Part shown: positions 1 to 9,171 of the stretch, piece by piece
How positions within the stretch are numbered: the first letter of the stretch is position 1
How the letters are laid out: each line of letters begins with the position of its first letter
DNA from: Porphyromonadaceae bacterium UBA4262
Lineage (GTDB): Bacteria > Bacteroidota > Bacteroidia > Bacteroidales > Muribaculaceae
Length of the DNA stretch: 64,000 bases
NCBI GenBank assembly: GCA_002396085.1
Contig: DGWI01000034.1
Span: forward strand, 34,483 to 98,482
Direction of reading: 5' to 3'
The notes under the pieces: model-generated
Told to the model about the DNA's origin: nothing
The model's input: the letters and a program-made list of their open reading frames with translations, nothing else
Databases searched by the model: none
Made by a program: the position numbers and the translations under genes

Positions 1-1510
1 CGAGGATGTCAGTGCTGACCTCTGGGCACACTATGTTGTGATTAAGGGTGCCAAAATCGACAAGACCGCCAACACCATCACCGATGCCAGTGGCTCGGCT
101 CCCATCCACACCGGTATGGGCGGCTATGGCAGTTCGACCGACACCACCAAGGTCTATGACGTGTATGCCGTCATCGGTTCTTACCGTCCTGCCAGCGCAA
201 CTGAGACCATCTATCAGGTGCTCCCCTACAAACTGGTTCCCGCTGGCACCACTCCCACCGAGGGTCTGACCATCGCCGAGTTCCAGCAGCTTGCCGATGG
301 CACCGACACCGAGGCATTCAACGCCGTGACCACCCTGGCACAGAGCGGCAGCCGCCTGTTTGTCAAGGACGAGACGGGCTACATGCTCATCTACGGCAGC
401 GTGGGCAAGACCTACAACACAGGTGACATTATCCCCGCCGGTTTCAGTGGCCAGAAGACCTCTTGGGACGGTGAGCCCGAGCTGAAGAACCCCAAGGACT
501 TCGCCGAGTCGACCGAGAGCACCACTGTGAAACCTGTCGAGGCCAATGCAGCCTATCTCAAGCACGAGAACTTTGCACACTATGTGGTGTTCAAGAACGC
601 CACCATCAGCGGAGGCAAGATCTATGATGCCGCTGGTGCCGAAGTAGCCTTCTATTGCAACATGGGTGTCAACCTGCCCGCCGACGAGACCAAGACCTAT
701 GACATCTATGGCATCGTGGGCTCGCACGGAGCAACCAACACCGTCTATCAACTGCTGCCCACCGAGTTCAAGGCAACCGACGGCAGCGAGGAGCAGATTC
801 CCGAGGTGGCCGACGTCGAGGCTCTCTATGACCTGAACAAGGGCATCAACGCTCGCATCAAGAGCGACCTGGTAGCCATCTATCAGCATGGCAACCGCCT
901 GTTTGTCAAGAACAACGACACCTACACGCTGGTCTACGGCACGCTGACCGAGACATTTGAGAACGGTGACATCATCCGTGACGCTATTGCAAGTTGGAGC
1001 GAGTACCAGGGTGCTAAGCAACTCGTGCCGGTAGACTCGACCTTTGTTGTAGCTGAGAAGGGTGAAGCTATCGAGCCCATCGAGATGCCACTCGAGGAGA
1101 TGGGTCAGGACATGGTACACACCTACTTCCTGGTCAAGAATGCCACCCTCACCACAACTGAGACTGAAAACACCTACATGGTCAACGATGGCACCATCGA
1201 CATGAAGGCCTTCAACCAGTTTGGCATCGAGATGCCCGAGGACCTCGAAGCACAGTACGACATCAAGTGCTTCCTCACCGTCTACAAGCAGGAACTTGAA
1301 CTCTATCCCGTCGAGATCACCAAGGTTGGCGGCGATATCGTTATTGGTGACACCAACAATGACGGCAAGGTCGACATCACCGATGTCAACAATGTCATCA
1401 ACATGATGCTCGGCAAGGCCGAGATGATTCCTGCTGCCGACACCAATAATGACGGCAAGGTCGACATCACCGATGTCAACAATGTCATCAACCTCATGCT
1501 GGGCAAGTAA
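1..1510 (+). CDS. Secreted dockerin-tailed repeat protein, 5' end outside window
   Basis: The reading frame is open from base 2, so the true start lies upstream of the window; the GTG at 38 is internal, because the residues before it (WAHYVVIKG) match the start of the next internal repeat (FAHYVVFKN). Three related modules are visible. Each begins with a (H/T)Y-x-V-x-K-x-A-T/K segment; the first two continue into Y-D-(V/I)-Y-(A/G)-(V/I)-(V/I)-G, a Y-Q-(V/L)-L-P strand and LFVK...YGTL, possibly OB-fold-like beta modules. The protein ends with two dockerin-like calcium loops (GDTNNDGKVDITDVNNVINM, then DTNNDGKVDITDV), each followed by a short helix ending MLGK. It is probably extracytoplasmic, though the signal peptide is not visible. 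The biological function is unknown. The family assignment of the beta modules is a guess; the tail is clear. Confidence 0.8.
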   Translation, partial: EDVSADLWAHYVVIKGAKIDKTANTITDASGSAPIHTGMGGYGSSTDTTKVYDVYAVIGSYRPASATETIYQVLPYKLVPAGTTPTEGLTIAEFQQLADGTDTEAFNAVTTLAQSGSRLFVKDETGYMLIYGSVGKTYNTGDIIPAGFSGQKTSWDGEPELKNPKDFAESTESTTVKPVEANAAYLKHENFAHYVVFKNATISGGKIYDAAGAEVAFYCNMGVNLPADETKTYDIYGIVGSHGATNTVYQLLPTEFKATDGSEEQIPEVADVEALYDLNKGINARIKSDLVAIYQHGNRLFVKNNDTYTLVYGTLTETFENGDIIRDAIASWSEYQGAKQLVPVDSTFVVAEKGEAIEPIEMPLEEMGQDMVHTYFLVKNATLTTTETENTYMVNDGTIDMKAFNQFGIEMPEDLEAQYDIKCFLTVYKQELELYPVEITKVGGDIVIGDTNNDGKVDITDVNNVINMMLGKAEMIPAADTNNDGKVDITDVNNVINLMLGK

Positions 1511-1569
1511 AGCATTGATTCTCAGCATCAGAAGCAATTCTTGCCACAGCAATTGTTTCTAGTAGATGG

Positions 1570-1604
1570 ACAAGGCCACTCTGCAACACTCAGAGTGGTC
1601 TTGT
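1570..1604 (+). terminator. Intrinsic terminator after the dockerin-tailed gene
   Basis: A 14-bp stem (1570-1583 with 1591-1604, one G-U pair) closes a 7-nt loop and is followed by a T-rich stretch. It lies 60 bases after the stop codon at 1510. Confidence 0.75.
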
Positions 1605-1716
1605 TAATTTTTGTAATTTTTTTCAATATTCTGTTTCCTTTCTTGATTTATTGTAGTACTTTTGCGGCGTTTTTCAGAACCTCTAATTGATACTGAATAC
1701 CGACAACGATAACTGA

Positions 1717-1724
1717 TAACTTTG
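1717..1724 (+). promoter_or_regulatory. Bacteroidetes -7 box for nhaD
   Basis: TAACTTTG matches the Bacteroidetes -7 consensus TAnnTTTG and ends 10 bases before the ATG at 1735, implying a very short leader. No convincing TTTG -33 element is seen at the expected spacing. Confidence 0.55.
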
Positions 1725-1734
1725 TTCTAAACTC

Positions 1735-3078
1735 ATGTCCGTTTTAACCTTGGCGATAATCATCGCATTTATTGCTGGCTATTTGTGCATAGCCCTCGAG
1801 AGCGTCACTCACATCAACAAGGCCGCCATCGCACTGCTCATGATGGTGGCGTGCTGGACGCTGTTTATGGTCAACCCTGGTGAGTTCTTGCCCGACTACA
1901 GCGGCGAGGCACTCTACGCTCAGGTCAACCATCTGCTGCAACTGCACTTGGGCGACACCGCCACCACCCTATTCTTCCTGATGGGTGCCATGACCATCGT
2001 TGAGGTAGTTGACCAGAACGGTGGATTTAACTTTGTGCGCAATGCGCTCAAGACCACACACAAGCGGCGCCTGCTGTGGAGCATCGCCTTCATGACCTTC
2101 TTCTTGAGCGCCATTCTTGACAACCTCACCACCACCATCGTCATGATCATGGTGCTGCACAAGTTGGTCAACGACCGTGCCGACCGCCTCATCTATGCCT
2201 CGGCAGTGGTGCTTGCAGCCAACGCGGGAGGTGCCTTCTCGCCCATCGGCGACGTGACCACCATCATGCTCTGGAACGCATCGGTCATCACAGCCGCAGG
2301 TGTGATTATGGAGATTTTCATCCCATCACTGGTGTCAATGGTGTTGCCTGTGTTTATTCTCCAGTACATGCTGCACGGATCGCTGCAACAGCCCACCCTG
2401 GCTGCCTCTGACGATGACGAGAACGAACTCACTGGCCGTGAGCGCAAGTTCATCTTCTTCCTGGGAGTGGGCGGACTCATGTTTGTACCCATCTTCAAGC
2501 ATCTGACCCACCTGCCCCCATATGTGGGCATCCTGATGGTGCTGGGCTTGCTGTGGCTCACCAGCGAGATGTTCTATGCCCACCTGCCCCGACAGAAGCG
2601 TGGCGACCACATGCAGAAACGTGTGAGCAACCTGCTCTCGCGCATCGACATGGGCACCATCCTCTTCTTCCTGGGCATACTCATGGCTGTAGCGTGCCTC
2701 GAGGAGGTGGGCGTTCTCACTGTCATGGGCCAGTGGCTCAACGATGTCTCGGGCGGCAACCACTATCTGGTCACCGGTGCCATCGGTGTGATTTCAAGCA
2801 TCGTCGACAACGTGCCCCTGGTGGCAGGTTGCATGGGCATGTATCCCTTGGCTCCCACGGGCGACATGGCTGTGGATGGCATCTTCTGGCAGTTGTTGGC
2901 TTACTGCGCCGGCGTGGGTGGCTCGATGCTCATCATCGGCAGTGCGGCCGGTGTTGTGGTCATGGGGTTGGAAAAGGTCACCTTCGGGTGGTATATGCGA
3001 CGCATCACTCCCATCGCATTCGTCGGCTACATCGCCGGCATAGTGTGCTACTGGTTGCTGCGCACATTCATCTTCTAG
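1735..3078 (+). CDS. nhaD: NhaD-type sodium/proton antiporter
   Basis: A 447-residue polytopic inner-membrane protein that should exchange sodium (or lithium) for protons and so control internal pH and sodium load. Hydrophobic segments run along the whole length. The family signature GGAFSPIGDVTTIMLW is present near residues 164-180, and the second half contains VDNVPLVAGCMGMYP, the paired conserved loop of the ArsB/NhaD fold. Length is normal for NhaD. The ATG at 1735 is chosen because it follows the -7 box at 1717-1724 and begins directly with a membrane segment. It converges on an NhaC-type antiporter only 15 bases away, so two sodium exporters of different families sit side by side. Confidence 0.9.
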   Translation: MSVLTLAIIIAFIAGYLCIALESVTHINKAAIALLMMVACWTLFMVNPGEFLPDYSGEALYAQVNHLLQLHLGDTATTLFFLMGAMTIVEVVDQNGGFNFVRNALKTTHKRRLLWSIAFMTFFLSAILDNLTTTIVMIMVLHKLVNDRADRLIYASAVVLAANAGGAFSPIGDVTTIMLWNASVITAAGVIMEIFIPSLVSMVLPVFILQYMLHGSLQQPTLAASDDDENELTGRERKFIFFLGVGGLMFVPIFKHLTHLPPYVGILMVLGLLWLTSEMFYAHLPRQKRGDHMQKRVSNLLSRIDMGTILFFLGILMAVACLEEVGVLTVMGQWLNDVSGGNHYLVTGAIGVISSIVDNVPLVAGCMGMYPLAPTGDMAVDGIFWQLLAYCAGVGGSMLIIGSAAGVVVMGLEKVTFGWYMRRITPIAFVGYIAGIVCYWLLRTFIF

Positions 3079-3093
3079 AAAAATATTATTTCA

Positions 3094-4569
3094 TTAATTC
3101 TGAACGCACGCCTCGGTCGATGACTGGGGCGTGTTGTGTTTGATGCGCCAGCCCAGAGCCGCCACCAGCAGCGTCATCAGTGGGCACAGCATGTTGAAGA
3201 AGCAATAGGGCAAATAGGTCAATGTGGGCACACCCAGCACCGTGGCCTGTGTCATGCCACAAGTGTTCCACGGCACCAGTACCGAGGTCACAGTCACTGC
3301 ATCCTCGGTGGTGCGACTCAGCAGTCGCCGCTCATAACCTTCCTGGTCATAGACCTCGCGAAACATGTCGGCTCCCAGCACGATACTGATAAATTGGTCG
3401 CCCGTGGTTAGATTGAGCAGCAAACCTGTCGCCACGGTCGATCCCACGAGTGTGAAGCGGGTGCGTATAAAGCGGATGATGACCCGCGTGATGCTCTCTA
3501 TCATGCCGCTGGCCACCATGGCGGCACCGAAGCACATGGCGCAGATAATGAGCCAGATGGTGTTGAGCATACCCGCCATGCCACCTGTCGACACCAGGTC
3601 GTTGAGCGCAGCAAAGCCCGTGTCGATCCCCGTTGCACCACAGTAGGTGATAGCCAGCCCCTTGGTCAGAGCGGCTGCAGTGCCCAGTGTGGCATCGCCC
3701 GCCACCTGCGTGAGGATGTGCGGCTGCAAGATGAGTGCCACGATGCCTGCCATAATCGACGAGGCAAACAGCACGATGAGCGAGGGCACCTTGCGGGCAA
3801 TGAGCACACCTGTGGCAATGGGCACCAGCAGGGTCCACAGCGAGATGTTGAAGGTCGACTCCAGTCCATGCGTGTATTGCTCGATGTGCAGTGTGCCATC
3901 GGCACCAAAGCCCAGTCCTGCTATCAGGAAGATTATCAACGACAGCGTCAATGCCGGCACGGTGGTGTGCATCATGTATCGGATGTGCACAAAGATGTCA
4001 ACACCCGTCGACGACGAGGCCAGGATAGTGGTGTCGCTCAGTGGCGACATCTTGTCGCCGAAGTAGGCCCCCGAGATGATGGCGCCGGCGGTCCACGCCT
4101 CGCTGATGCCCAATGCCTGTCCGATGGCAAGCAGTGCCACACCGATGGTGGCAATTGTGGTCCACGAACTGCCCGACAGCAGTGACACCAGCGAGCAGAT
4201 GAGACATGCACTGACCAGGAAGAAACGTGGCGACAAAATCTGCACACCATAGTAGATGAGCGTGGGCACGACACCGCTGATCATCCACGAGCCCGACAAC
4301 ATGCCCACAGCCAGCAAAATCATCAACGTGACGAAGATGCCGCTCATCGTCCTGGCCATCTGCCGCTCAAAGGCCTTCCAGGGCACATGGTAGCATGCCA
4401 TCGAGATGGTCACACACACAGCCACGCCCATGAGCAGGGCCGTCTGGCTGCCGCCGGCCAGCGAGTCGCTGCCAAACAGCACGATAACAATTGCCAGTAG
4501 CCCTATCAGCACCATAATGGGGATGATCGCCACCAGCGGATGCGGAAGTTGTCTAGGTCTATCGTCCAT
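3094..4569 (-). CDS. nhaC: NhaC-type Na+/H+ antiporter
   Basis: A polytopic inner-membrane protein of about 491 residues from the NhaC family, expected to exchange sodium for protons. The diagnostic region GAYFGDKMSPLSDTTILASS is intact, preceded by GSSWTTIATIGVAL, both characteristic of NhaC. About eleven hydrophobic segments are visible. The start is uncertain: ATG at 4569 (MDDRPRQ) gives a usual short cytoplasmic N-terminus, while ATG at 4581 or GTG at 4587 would add a few hydrophobic residues. The upstream side holds one arm of a perfect 21-bp palindrome. The gene converges with nhaD. Confidence 0.88.
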   Translation of the reverse strand: MDDRPRQLPHPLVAIIPIMVLIGLLAIVIVLFGSDSLAGGSQTALLMGVAVCVTISMACYHVPWKAFERQMARTMSGIFVTLMILLAVGMLSGSWMISGVVPTLIYYGVQILSPRFFLVSACLICSLVSLLSGSSWTTIATIGVALLAIGQALGISEAWTAGAIISGAYFGDKMSPLSDTTILASSSTGVDIFVHIRYMMHTTVPALTLSLIIFLIAGLGFGADGTLHIEQYTHGLESTFNISLWTLLVPIATGVLIARKVPSLIVLFASSIMAGIVALILQPHILTQVAGDATLGTAAALTKGLAITYCGATGIDTGFAALNDLVSTGGMAGMLNTIWLIICAMCFGAAMVASGMIESITRVIIRFIRTRFTLVGSTVATGLLLNLTTGDQFISIVLGADMFREVYDQEGYERRLLSRTTEDAVTVTSVLVPWNTCGMTQATVLGVPTLTYLPYCFFNMLCPLMTLLVAALGWRIKHNTPQSSTEACVQN

Positions 4570-4580
4570 GATTAAAATCA

Positions 4581-4657
4581 TTATCACGAATTAGAGAATT
4601 ATCGAAAATTTAGCATCTGCCGACTAAATAATTCTTTAATTCTCTAATTCGTGATAA
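4581..4657. repeat. Perfect 21-bp inverted repeat between nhaC and pheT
   Basis: Bases 4581-4601 are the exact reverse complement of 4637-4657, with a 35-base spacer. The arm contains CACGAATTAGAGAATT, which also forms the hairpin at 25960-25998. It lies between two minus-strand genes, after the pheT stop and at the nhaC start. There is no T-run typical of a terminator on the nhaC side. Confidence 0.8.
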
Positions 4658-4683
4658 AAAAGGATTCAGTTGTCTCTTGTAGG

Positions 4684-7149
4684 TTATCGCAACTGGGCAC
4701 CCAGTTGGGTCTCAAGGGCCTTGATGACCTTCTGCATGACGGCATCGATCTGCTTGTCTTGCAGTGTCTTCTGGTCGTCTTGCAGCGTCATGCTGATGGC
4801 ATAGGACTTCTTGCCGGCAGCCAGTTTGTTGCTCTCGTAGACATCAAACAGGCCCACCTCACGCAGCAACTTCTTGTCGCAGCCCATGACCACACGGCGG
4901 ATGTCGTCGTAGGTCACCTCGCGGTCGACCAGCAGTGCCAGGTCGCGGCGCACGGGCAGTGTCTTGGGCAGGTCACGGTACTTGATATCCTTCTTGGCAG
5001 CCATCTTGCAGGCCAACTTCCAGTCGACCTGAGCATAGAACACTTCCTGGTCCACATCGGTGATCTTGAGCACCTTGCCGGTGACCACGCCCAGTGTCGC
5101 CACCAGTTTGCCGCCACGATTCTTGTAGGCCAGGGCGGGATCGACGGTGTCGTCGGCGGTCTGCTCCAGCACCAGGTCGCTCAGGTCGATGCCCATGTTG
5201 ACGAGCACATTCTCCAGGTCGCTCTTGAGGTCATAGACAGTGACGCGGCGAGCCTTGTCGGCCCACGAGTCGCCATGATTGTTGCCGGTCATCCACAGGC
5301 ACAGCATCGCGCTCTCGGTGTAGGGGGCCAGCGCCTTCTCCTCCTGGCTCACCGTGCCATCGTAGTGATAGACGTTGCCGAACTCATAGAGGCGCAGGTT
5401 CTGGTTCTTGTGGTTGATGTTGCGGGCCACACTCTCCATGCCACCGAAGAGCAACGTCTGTCGCATGACGTTGAGGTCGCTGCTCAGGGGGTTCATGATG
5501 TGCACGCAGTGGGCCTCGGGATAGGTCTGGCACTCGGCATAGTAGGCTGCTGGGGTGAGCGAGTTGTTCATCATCTCGTGATAGCCCAGCGAGGTCAACT
5601 GGTTGCTGATGTGCTCCTGCATGTTGTCGGCAAAGTCGACTTGGTCTTGCTGGCTCAGGCTCACGTGCATGCTGTGGTCAAACTCGATGTTGTTGTAGCC
5701 ATAGACGCGCAAGATGTCCTCGACCACGTCGCAGGGGCGCTGCACGTCCACGCGATAGGTGGGCACCTCGAGTTGCAGATGCTCATCGTCCTCGGCCACA
5801 ATCTTCATCTCCAGGCTGGTGACGATGCTGCGGATGGTGTCGTGATCCAGTTCCTTGCCGATGAGTCCGGTCACATAGTCATAGCGCAGGTCGACAGCGA
5901 AGCCGGGGAAGTCGTGGGCCTTGACGTCGACGATGTCGCCGCAGATCTCGCCACCCGCCAACTGCTTGACCAGCATCGCGGCCAACTTGAGGTTATAGAC
6001 CGTCTCGTTGGGGTCGATGCCACGCTCAAAGCGGAACGACGCATCGGTGTTCAGCCCGAAGCGGCGGGCCGTCTTGCGTATCCACGTGGGGTGGAAATAG
6101 GCACTCTCGAGGAAGACGTCGGTCGTCTGCTCGGTCACACCCGAGTCCAGGCCACCGAACACACCGCCGATGCACATCTCGTCCTCGGCGTTGCAGATCA
6201 TCAGGTCGCGGTCGGTGAGCGTGCGCTCCACGCCGTCCAGCGTCACAAACCGGGTGCCGGCAGGTGCCGTGCGCACCACCACGCGGTCGCCCTTGACCCT
6301 CGAGAGGTCAAAGCAGTGCATCGGTTGCCCCATGCCCAGCAGCATGTAGTTGGTGATGTCGACGATGACATTGATGGGACGCTGACCCACAGCCAGCAGC
6401 CAGTCGCGCAGCCACTTGGGGCTCTCGCCCACCTTCACGCCACGCACGGTGATGCCGCTGTAGCGCGGGCAGGCCTCGGCGTTGAGCACCTCGACGGGGA
6501 TGCCGCCGTCGGCACGATCAATCTTGAAGTCCTCCACGCTGGGCTTGGTCAGGATGCCCTTGCGCCCGTTCTGCTTGCACCATGCCACCAGGTCGCGAGC
6601 CACACCATAGTGCGACGCGCCGTCGATGCGGTTGGGCGTGAGGTCCACCTCGATGAGCCAGTCATCCTCGATGCCATAGTACTGGGCTGCAGCCATGCCC
6701 ACCGGGGTATCCTCGGGCAGGACGATGATGCCGTCGTGACTCGTGCCCACGCCGATCTCATCCTCGGCACAGATCATGCCCAGCGACTCCTCGCCGCGCA
6801 TCTTGGAGCGCTTGATGGTGAACTCCTGGTCGCCATCATAGAGCGTGGTGCCCAGCGTAGCGACGATCACCTTCTGCCCGGCGGCGACATTGGGCGCGCC
6901 GCACACAATCTGCACCGGTGCCTCACCATTGCCCAGGTCCACGGTAGTGATGTGCAGGTGGTCACTGTTGGGGTGATCAATGCAGGTGAGCACGTGGCCC
7001 ACCACCAGTCCGCGCAATCCGCCACGGATGGTCTCGACACGCTGCAGCGCGCCCACCTCCAGCCCCAGGCTGGTCAGTGCCACGCTCACCTCATCGGGCG
7101 TGAGGTCGGTGTCGATGTAGTGCTTTAGCCATTTATACGAAATGTTCAT
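4684..7149 (-). CDS. pheT: Phenylalanyl-tRNA synthetase beta subunit
   Basis: The 821-residue beta chain of the alpha2beta2 phenylalanyl-tRNA synthetase, which charges tRNA-Phe in the cytoplasm. It begins MNISYKWLKHY, followed by the tRNA-binding OB domain (about residues 40-150; HPNSDHLHITTVDLG and IVCGAPNVAAGQKV), the B3/B4 editing region, the B5 domain and a C-terminal anticodon-binding ferredoxin-like domain (YRDLPKTLPVRRDLALLVD). Length is normal. The alpha subunit gene pheS is not in the window, as is common in Bacteroidetes. A promoter box at 7272-7279 and a 13-unit heptamer array lie in its leader. A long open frame on the other strand is a shadow of the GC-rich codon pattern. Confidence 0.97.
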   Translation of the reverse strand: MNISYKWLKHYIDTDLTPDEVSVALTSLGLEVGALQRVETIRGGLRGLVVGHVLTCIDHPNSDHLHITTVDLGNGEAPVQIVCGAPNVAAGQKVIVATLGTTLYDGDQEFTIKRSKMRGEESLGMICAEDEIGVGTSHDGIIVLPEDTPVGMAAAQYYGIEDDWLIEVDLTPNRIDGASHYGVARDLVAWCKQNGRKGILTKPSVEDFKIDRADGGIPVEVLNAEACPRYSGITVRGVKVGESPKWLRDWLLAVGQRPINVIVDITNYMLLGMGQPMHCFDLSRVKGDRVVVRTAPAGTRFVTLDGVERTLTDRDLMICNAEDEMCIGGVFGGLDSGVTEQTTDVFLESAYFHPTWIRKTARRFGLNTDASFRFERGIDPNETVYNLKLAAMLVKQLAGGEICGDIVDVKAHDFPGFAVDLRYDYVTGLIGKELDHDTIRSIVTSLEMKIVAEDDEHLQLEVPTYRVDVQRPCDVVEDILRVYGYNNIEFDHSMHVSLSQQDQVDFADNMQEHISNQLTSLGYHEMMNNSLTPAAYYAECQTYPEAHCVHIMNPLSSDLNVMRQTLLFGGMESVARNINHKNQNLRLYEFGNVYHYDGTVSQEEKALAPYTESAMLCLWMTGNNHGDSWADKARRVTVYDLKSDLENVLVNMGIDLSDLVLEQTADDTVDPALAYKNRGGKLVATLGVVTGKVLKITDVDQEVFYAQVDWKLACKMAAKKDIKYRDLPKTLPVRRDLALLVDREVTYDDIRRVVMGCDKKLLREVGLFDVYESNKLAAGKKSYAISMTLQDDQKTLQDKQIDAVMQKVIKALETQLGAQLR

Positions 7150-7158
7150 ATCTTTGTT

Positions 7159-7249
7159 GAGTTACGAGTTACGAGTTACGAGTTACGAGTTACGAGTTGC
7201 GAGTTGCGAGTTACAAGTTGCGAGTTACAAGTTGCGAGTTGCGAGTTGC
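7159..7249. repeat. Heptanucleotide tandem array (GAGTTAC)n in the pheT leader
   Basis: Thirteen consecutive 7-bp units read GAGTTAC, GAGTTGC, AAGTTGC or close variants without a break in phase. The array sits between the presumed pheT promoter (7272-7279) and the pheT ATG (7149), so it should be transcribed as part of the pheT leader. Confidence 0.9.
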
Positions 7250-7271
7250 AAGACTCGGGTTATTGAAACTG

Positions 7272-7279
7272 CAAAGATA
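7272..7279 (-). promoter_or_regulatory. -7 box, probable pheT promoter
   Basis: On the minus strand the sequence reads TATCTTTG, matching TAnnTTTG. It is about 120 bases upstream of the pheT ATG, with the heptamer array in between. No strong -33 TTTG is seen. Confidence 0.45.
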
Positions 7280-7377
7280 CAACATTTTTGGCAATCGGCG
7301 AACAATTGTGCCACAACTTCGGCAAAAAAAGCATTTCCCCTCCCGCCACAACAACAATTCAGAAAAACAAGCAGCAA

Positions 7378-9171
7378 TCAGCGGAAACCGCTGCCACCAC
7401 CGCCGCTGTAGCCGCCACCGCCGCCGTAGGACGACGAGCCGCCACCACCACTGCTGCGGCGCTCCTCGGCCTCGCGGGCCAGTCGCTCCTGCCGCTCCTG
7501 GGGAGTCTCGTAACTGCGGACGTAGGACATGCCCATCAGCGTGTAGCTAGCCACAGTGGTCGAGATGTCGGTATCCATGAGCAGGGCCTGGTCGGGGGCC
7601 AGAGTGGTGTAGTCGGGCCAGATCTGCTTTAGGTCCTTGAACACTTGCTTGGCGATGCCGTAGAGCGTGGCAAAGACCATATACTCCTTCCACAACCCCA
7701 CCTCCAGCACACGACGCTCGTTGATGAGGGTGAACTCTTGCAGATACTTCTTCAAGCCATAGACTTGCCGCACCTCGTCGGCAGTAAGACTGCCGCGCGA
7801 GCGCCCGGTGGCATCAAGCAGTTCGGTGATGCGTCGCACCGTGCCACGGTGCTCGACAGGATACTGCCTCATGTAGGTGTTCATCTCCTTGGGCTGCAGC
7901 ACATGATCCTCGCCGGCGGCATTCCACATCTGCCTGTGCACCAGGGCAATCAAGTCGCTCTGAACGTTACCGCTATGGCCCTTGGCCATGGGCGGGGTGA
8001 CGAGAAACTCACCCACCTGCTCGCCCTTGTCATTGATGTGCGGGCGCAGGCTGATGAGCCCCATGTGGGTCATGCGCATCACCACGGCGGCAATCTGGTC
8101 TTTGTCCTTGACATCGCGGCTGTTGTTGGCATACAGCACCTGGCTCGTCTTGCACAGGTCGCCGCCCAGGGGGATGTCGCGGCTCCACTGCGTCATCTCG
8201 CCCTGCTTGTTGCCAAACAGGCGAACGTTCTGGCGTGTCTTCTTGATTGTGCTGCCCACACTGAAGAGTTGATAGATAAAGTAGGTGGGGATGAAGATCC
8301 ACAAGCAGATTTCGAGCAGCGGACCGATGATTTCCCACAACAGTTGCCAGATGGAACTGTCGCCGGCATCATAGCCGTTGCCCCTCAGCGACGAAACGCC
8401 ACGACCATTCTGCTCCTGCTCGCTCAACTGATAATCGCTGCCCTTGAAGGCTGGTTTCTTGACCTTGTCGAGAAAGGTGCCCTTGCGTGTGGTGACGGGG
8501 TGGAACACACCCTTGTCGAACTGCGCCATGATGACCATTCCCTCGTCGGCCGAGTGGAACGGCTCGCGGGTCTCGGCCACAATCTTGCCGTCGACCAGGT
8601 TGACTGTGCCATGATAGCGAAAAGCCCAGATGCGCGTGTTGTCGCTCGTGAACTCACCACTGTCGCGCTCGATGACGATGCGGGCGTGCTGGGACATGGC
8701 TCCCTCATCAGGCTCATAGAACTTGAAGATGAAGCCATCGCTGTCGTCAAAGCTGTTAACCAGCCGGGTGAGCGTGTAGTGGATATTGTAGGTGCGCTGC
8801 CCGCTGGCCCCGATGCCCCAGCACAGTTCATAGCCCTCCGACACCTGGACAATGCCGCAGCGGTTGGTCTTTGCGGTGCGTGAGCGTTCAACGTTCCAGG
8901 GCGTGTCGACTTCATATTGTGTGCCCGTCTCGTCGCTCACGGCCAGCTCGCCCACGCCCATACCATGCAGGTTGTACTGCTTGATGAACCCCTCGGTGCC
9001 ACCCGAACCTATGGTGCATTGCCTGAGTTCGACCACACGGGCATTGCCCAGGTCGTTGATGACTACACGCATCTCCAGGTCATTGACAACATGAGCCTGC
9101 GCCATGCCAGCCGTCACGACAGCCATCACCGTCAGGAGTGCGCGCAGCCGATGTGTTGTAGTGTGTCTCAT
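7378..9171 (-). CDS. DUF2207-type exported membrane protein
   Basis: A 597-residue protein with a signal peptide (LLTVMAVVTAGMAQA), an extracytoplasmic N-terminal beta domain rich in DUF2207-type motifs (residues about 25-270), a transmembrane segment near residue 290 (IIGPLLEICLWIFIPTYFIYQLF), a cytoplasmic winged-helix-like region and a glycine/serine-rich tail ending GGYSGGGGSGFR. The start is the ATG at 9171, which overlaps the stop of the preceding gene as ATGA and is followed directly by the signal peptide. It is the third gene of a lemA operon; LemA and DUF2207 proteins are frequent neighbours. The biochemical role of the family is unknown. Confidence 0.82.
   Translation of the reverse strand: MRHTTTHRLRALLTVMAVVTAGMAQAHVVNDLEMRVVINDLGNARVVELRQCTIGSGGTEGFIKQYNLHGMGVGELAVSDETGTQYEVDTPWNVERSRTAKTNRCGIVQVSEGYELCWGIGASGQRTYNIHYTLTRLVNSFDDSDGFIFKFYEPDEGAMSQHARIVIERDSGEFTSDNTRIWAFRYHGTVNLVDGKIVAETREPFHSADEGMVIMAQFDKGVFHPVTTRKGTFLDKVKKPAFKGSDYQLSEQEQNGRGVSSLRGNGYDAGDSSIWQLLWEIIGPLLEICLWIFIPTYFIYQLFSVGSTIKKTRQNVRLFGNKQGEMTQWSRDIPLGGDLCKTSQVLYANNSRDVKDKDQIAAVVMRMTHMGLISLRPHINDKGEQVGEFLVTPPMAKGHSGNVQSDLIALVHRQMWNAAGEDHVLQPKEMNTYMRQYPVEHRGTVRRITELLDATGRSRGSLTADEVRQVYGLKKYLQEFTLINERRVLEVGLWKEYMVFATLYGIAKQVFKDLKQIWPDYTTLAPDQALLMDTDISTTVASYTLMGMSYVRSYETPQERQERLAREAEERRSSGGGGSSSYGGGGGYSGGGGSGFR

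Noticed and set aside
4651..7128. An 825-codon open frame on the plus strand opposite pheT
   Set aside because: It has no family features, no promoter and is rich in His, Val, Asp and Leu in the pattern expected from reading the complement of GC-rich codons. pheT is certain on the other strand.
7159..7249. Possible CRISPR array
   Set aside because: The units are contiguous 7-mers without spacers and no cas genes are present.
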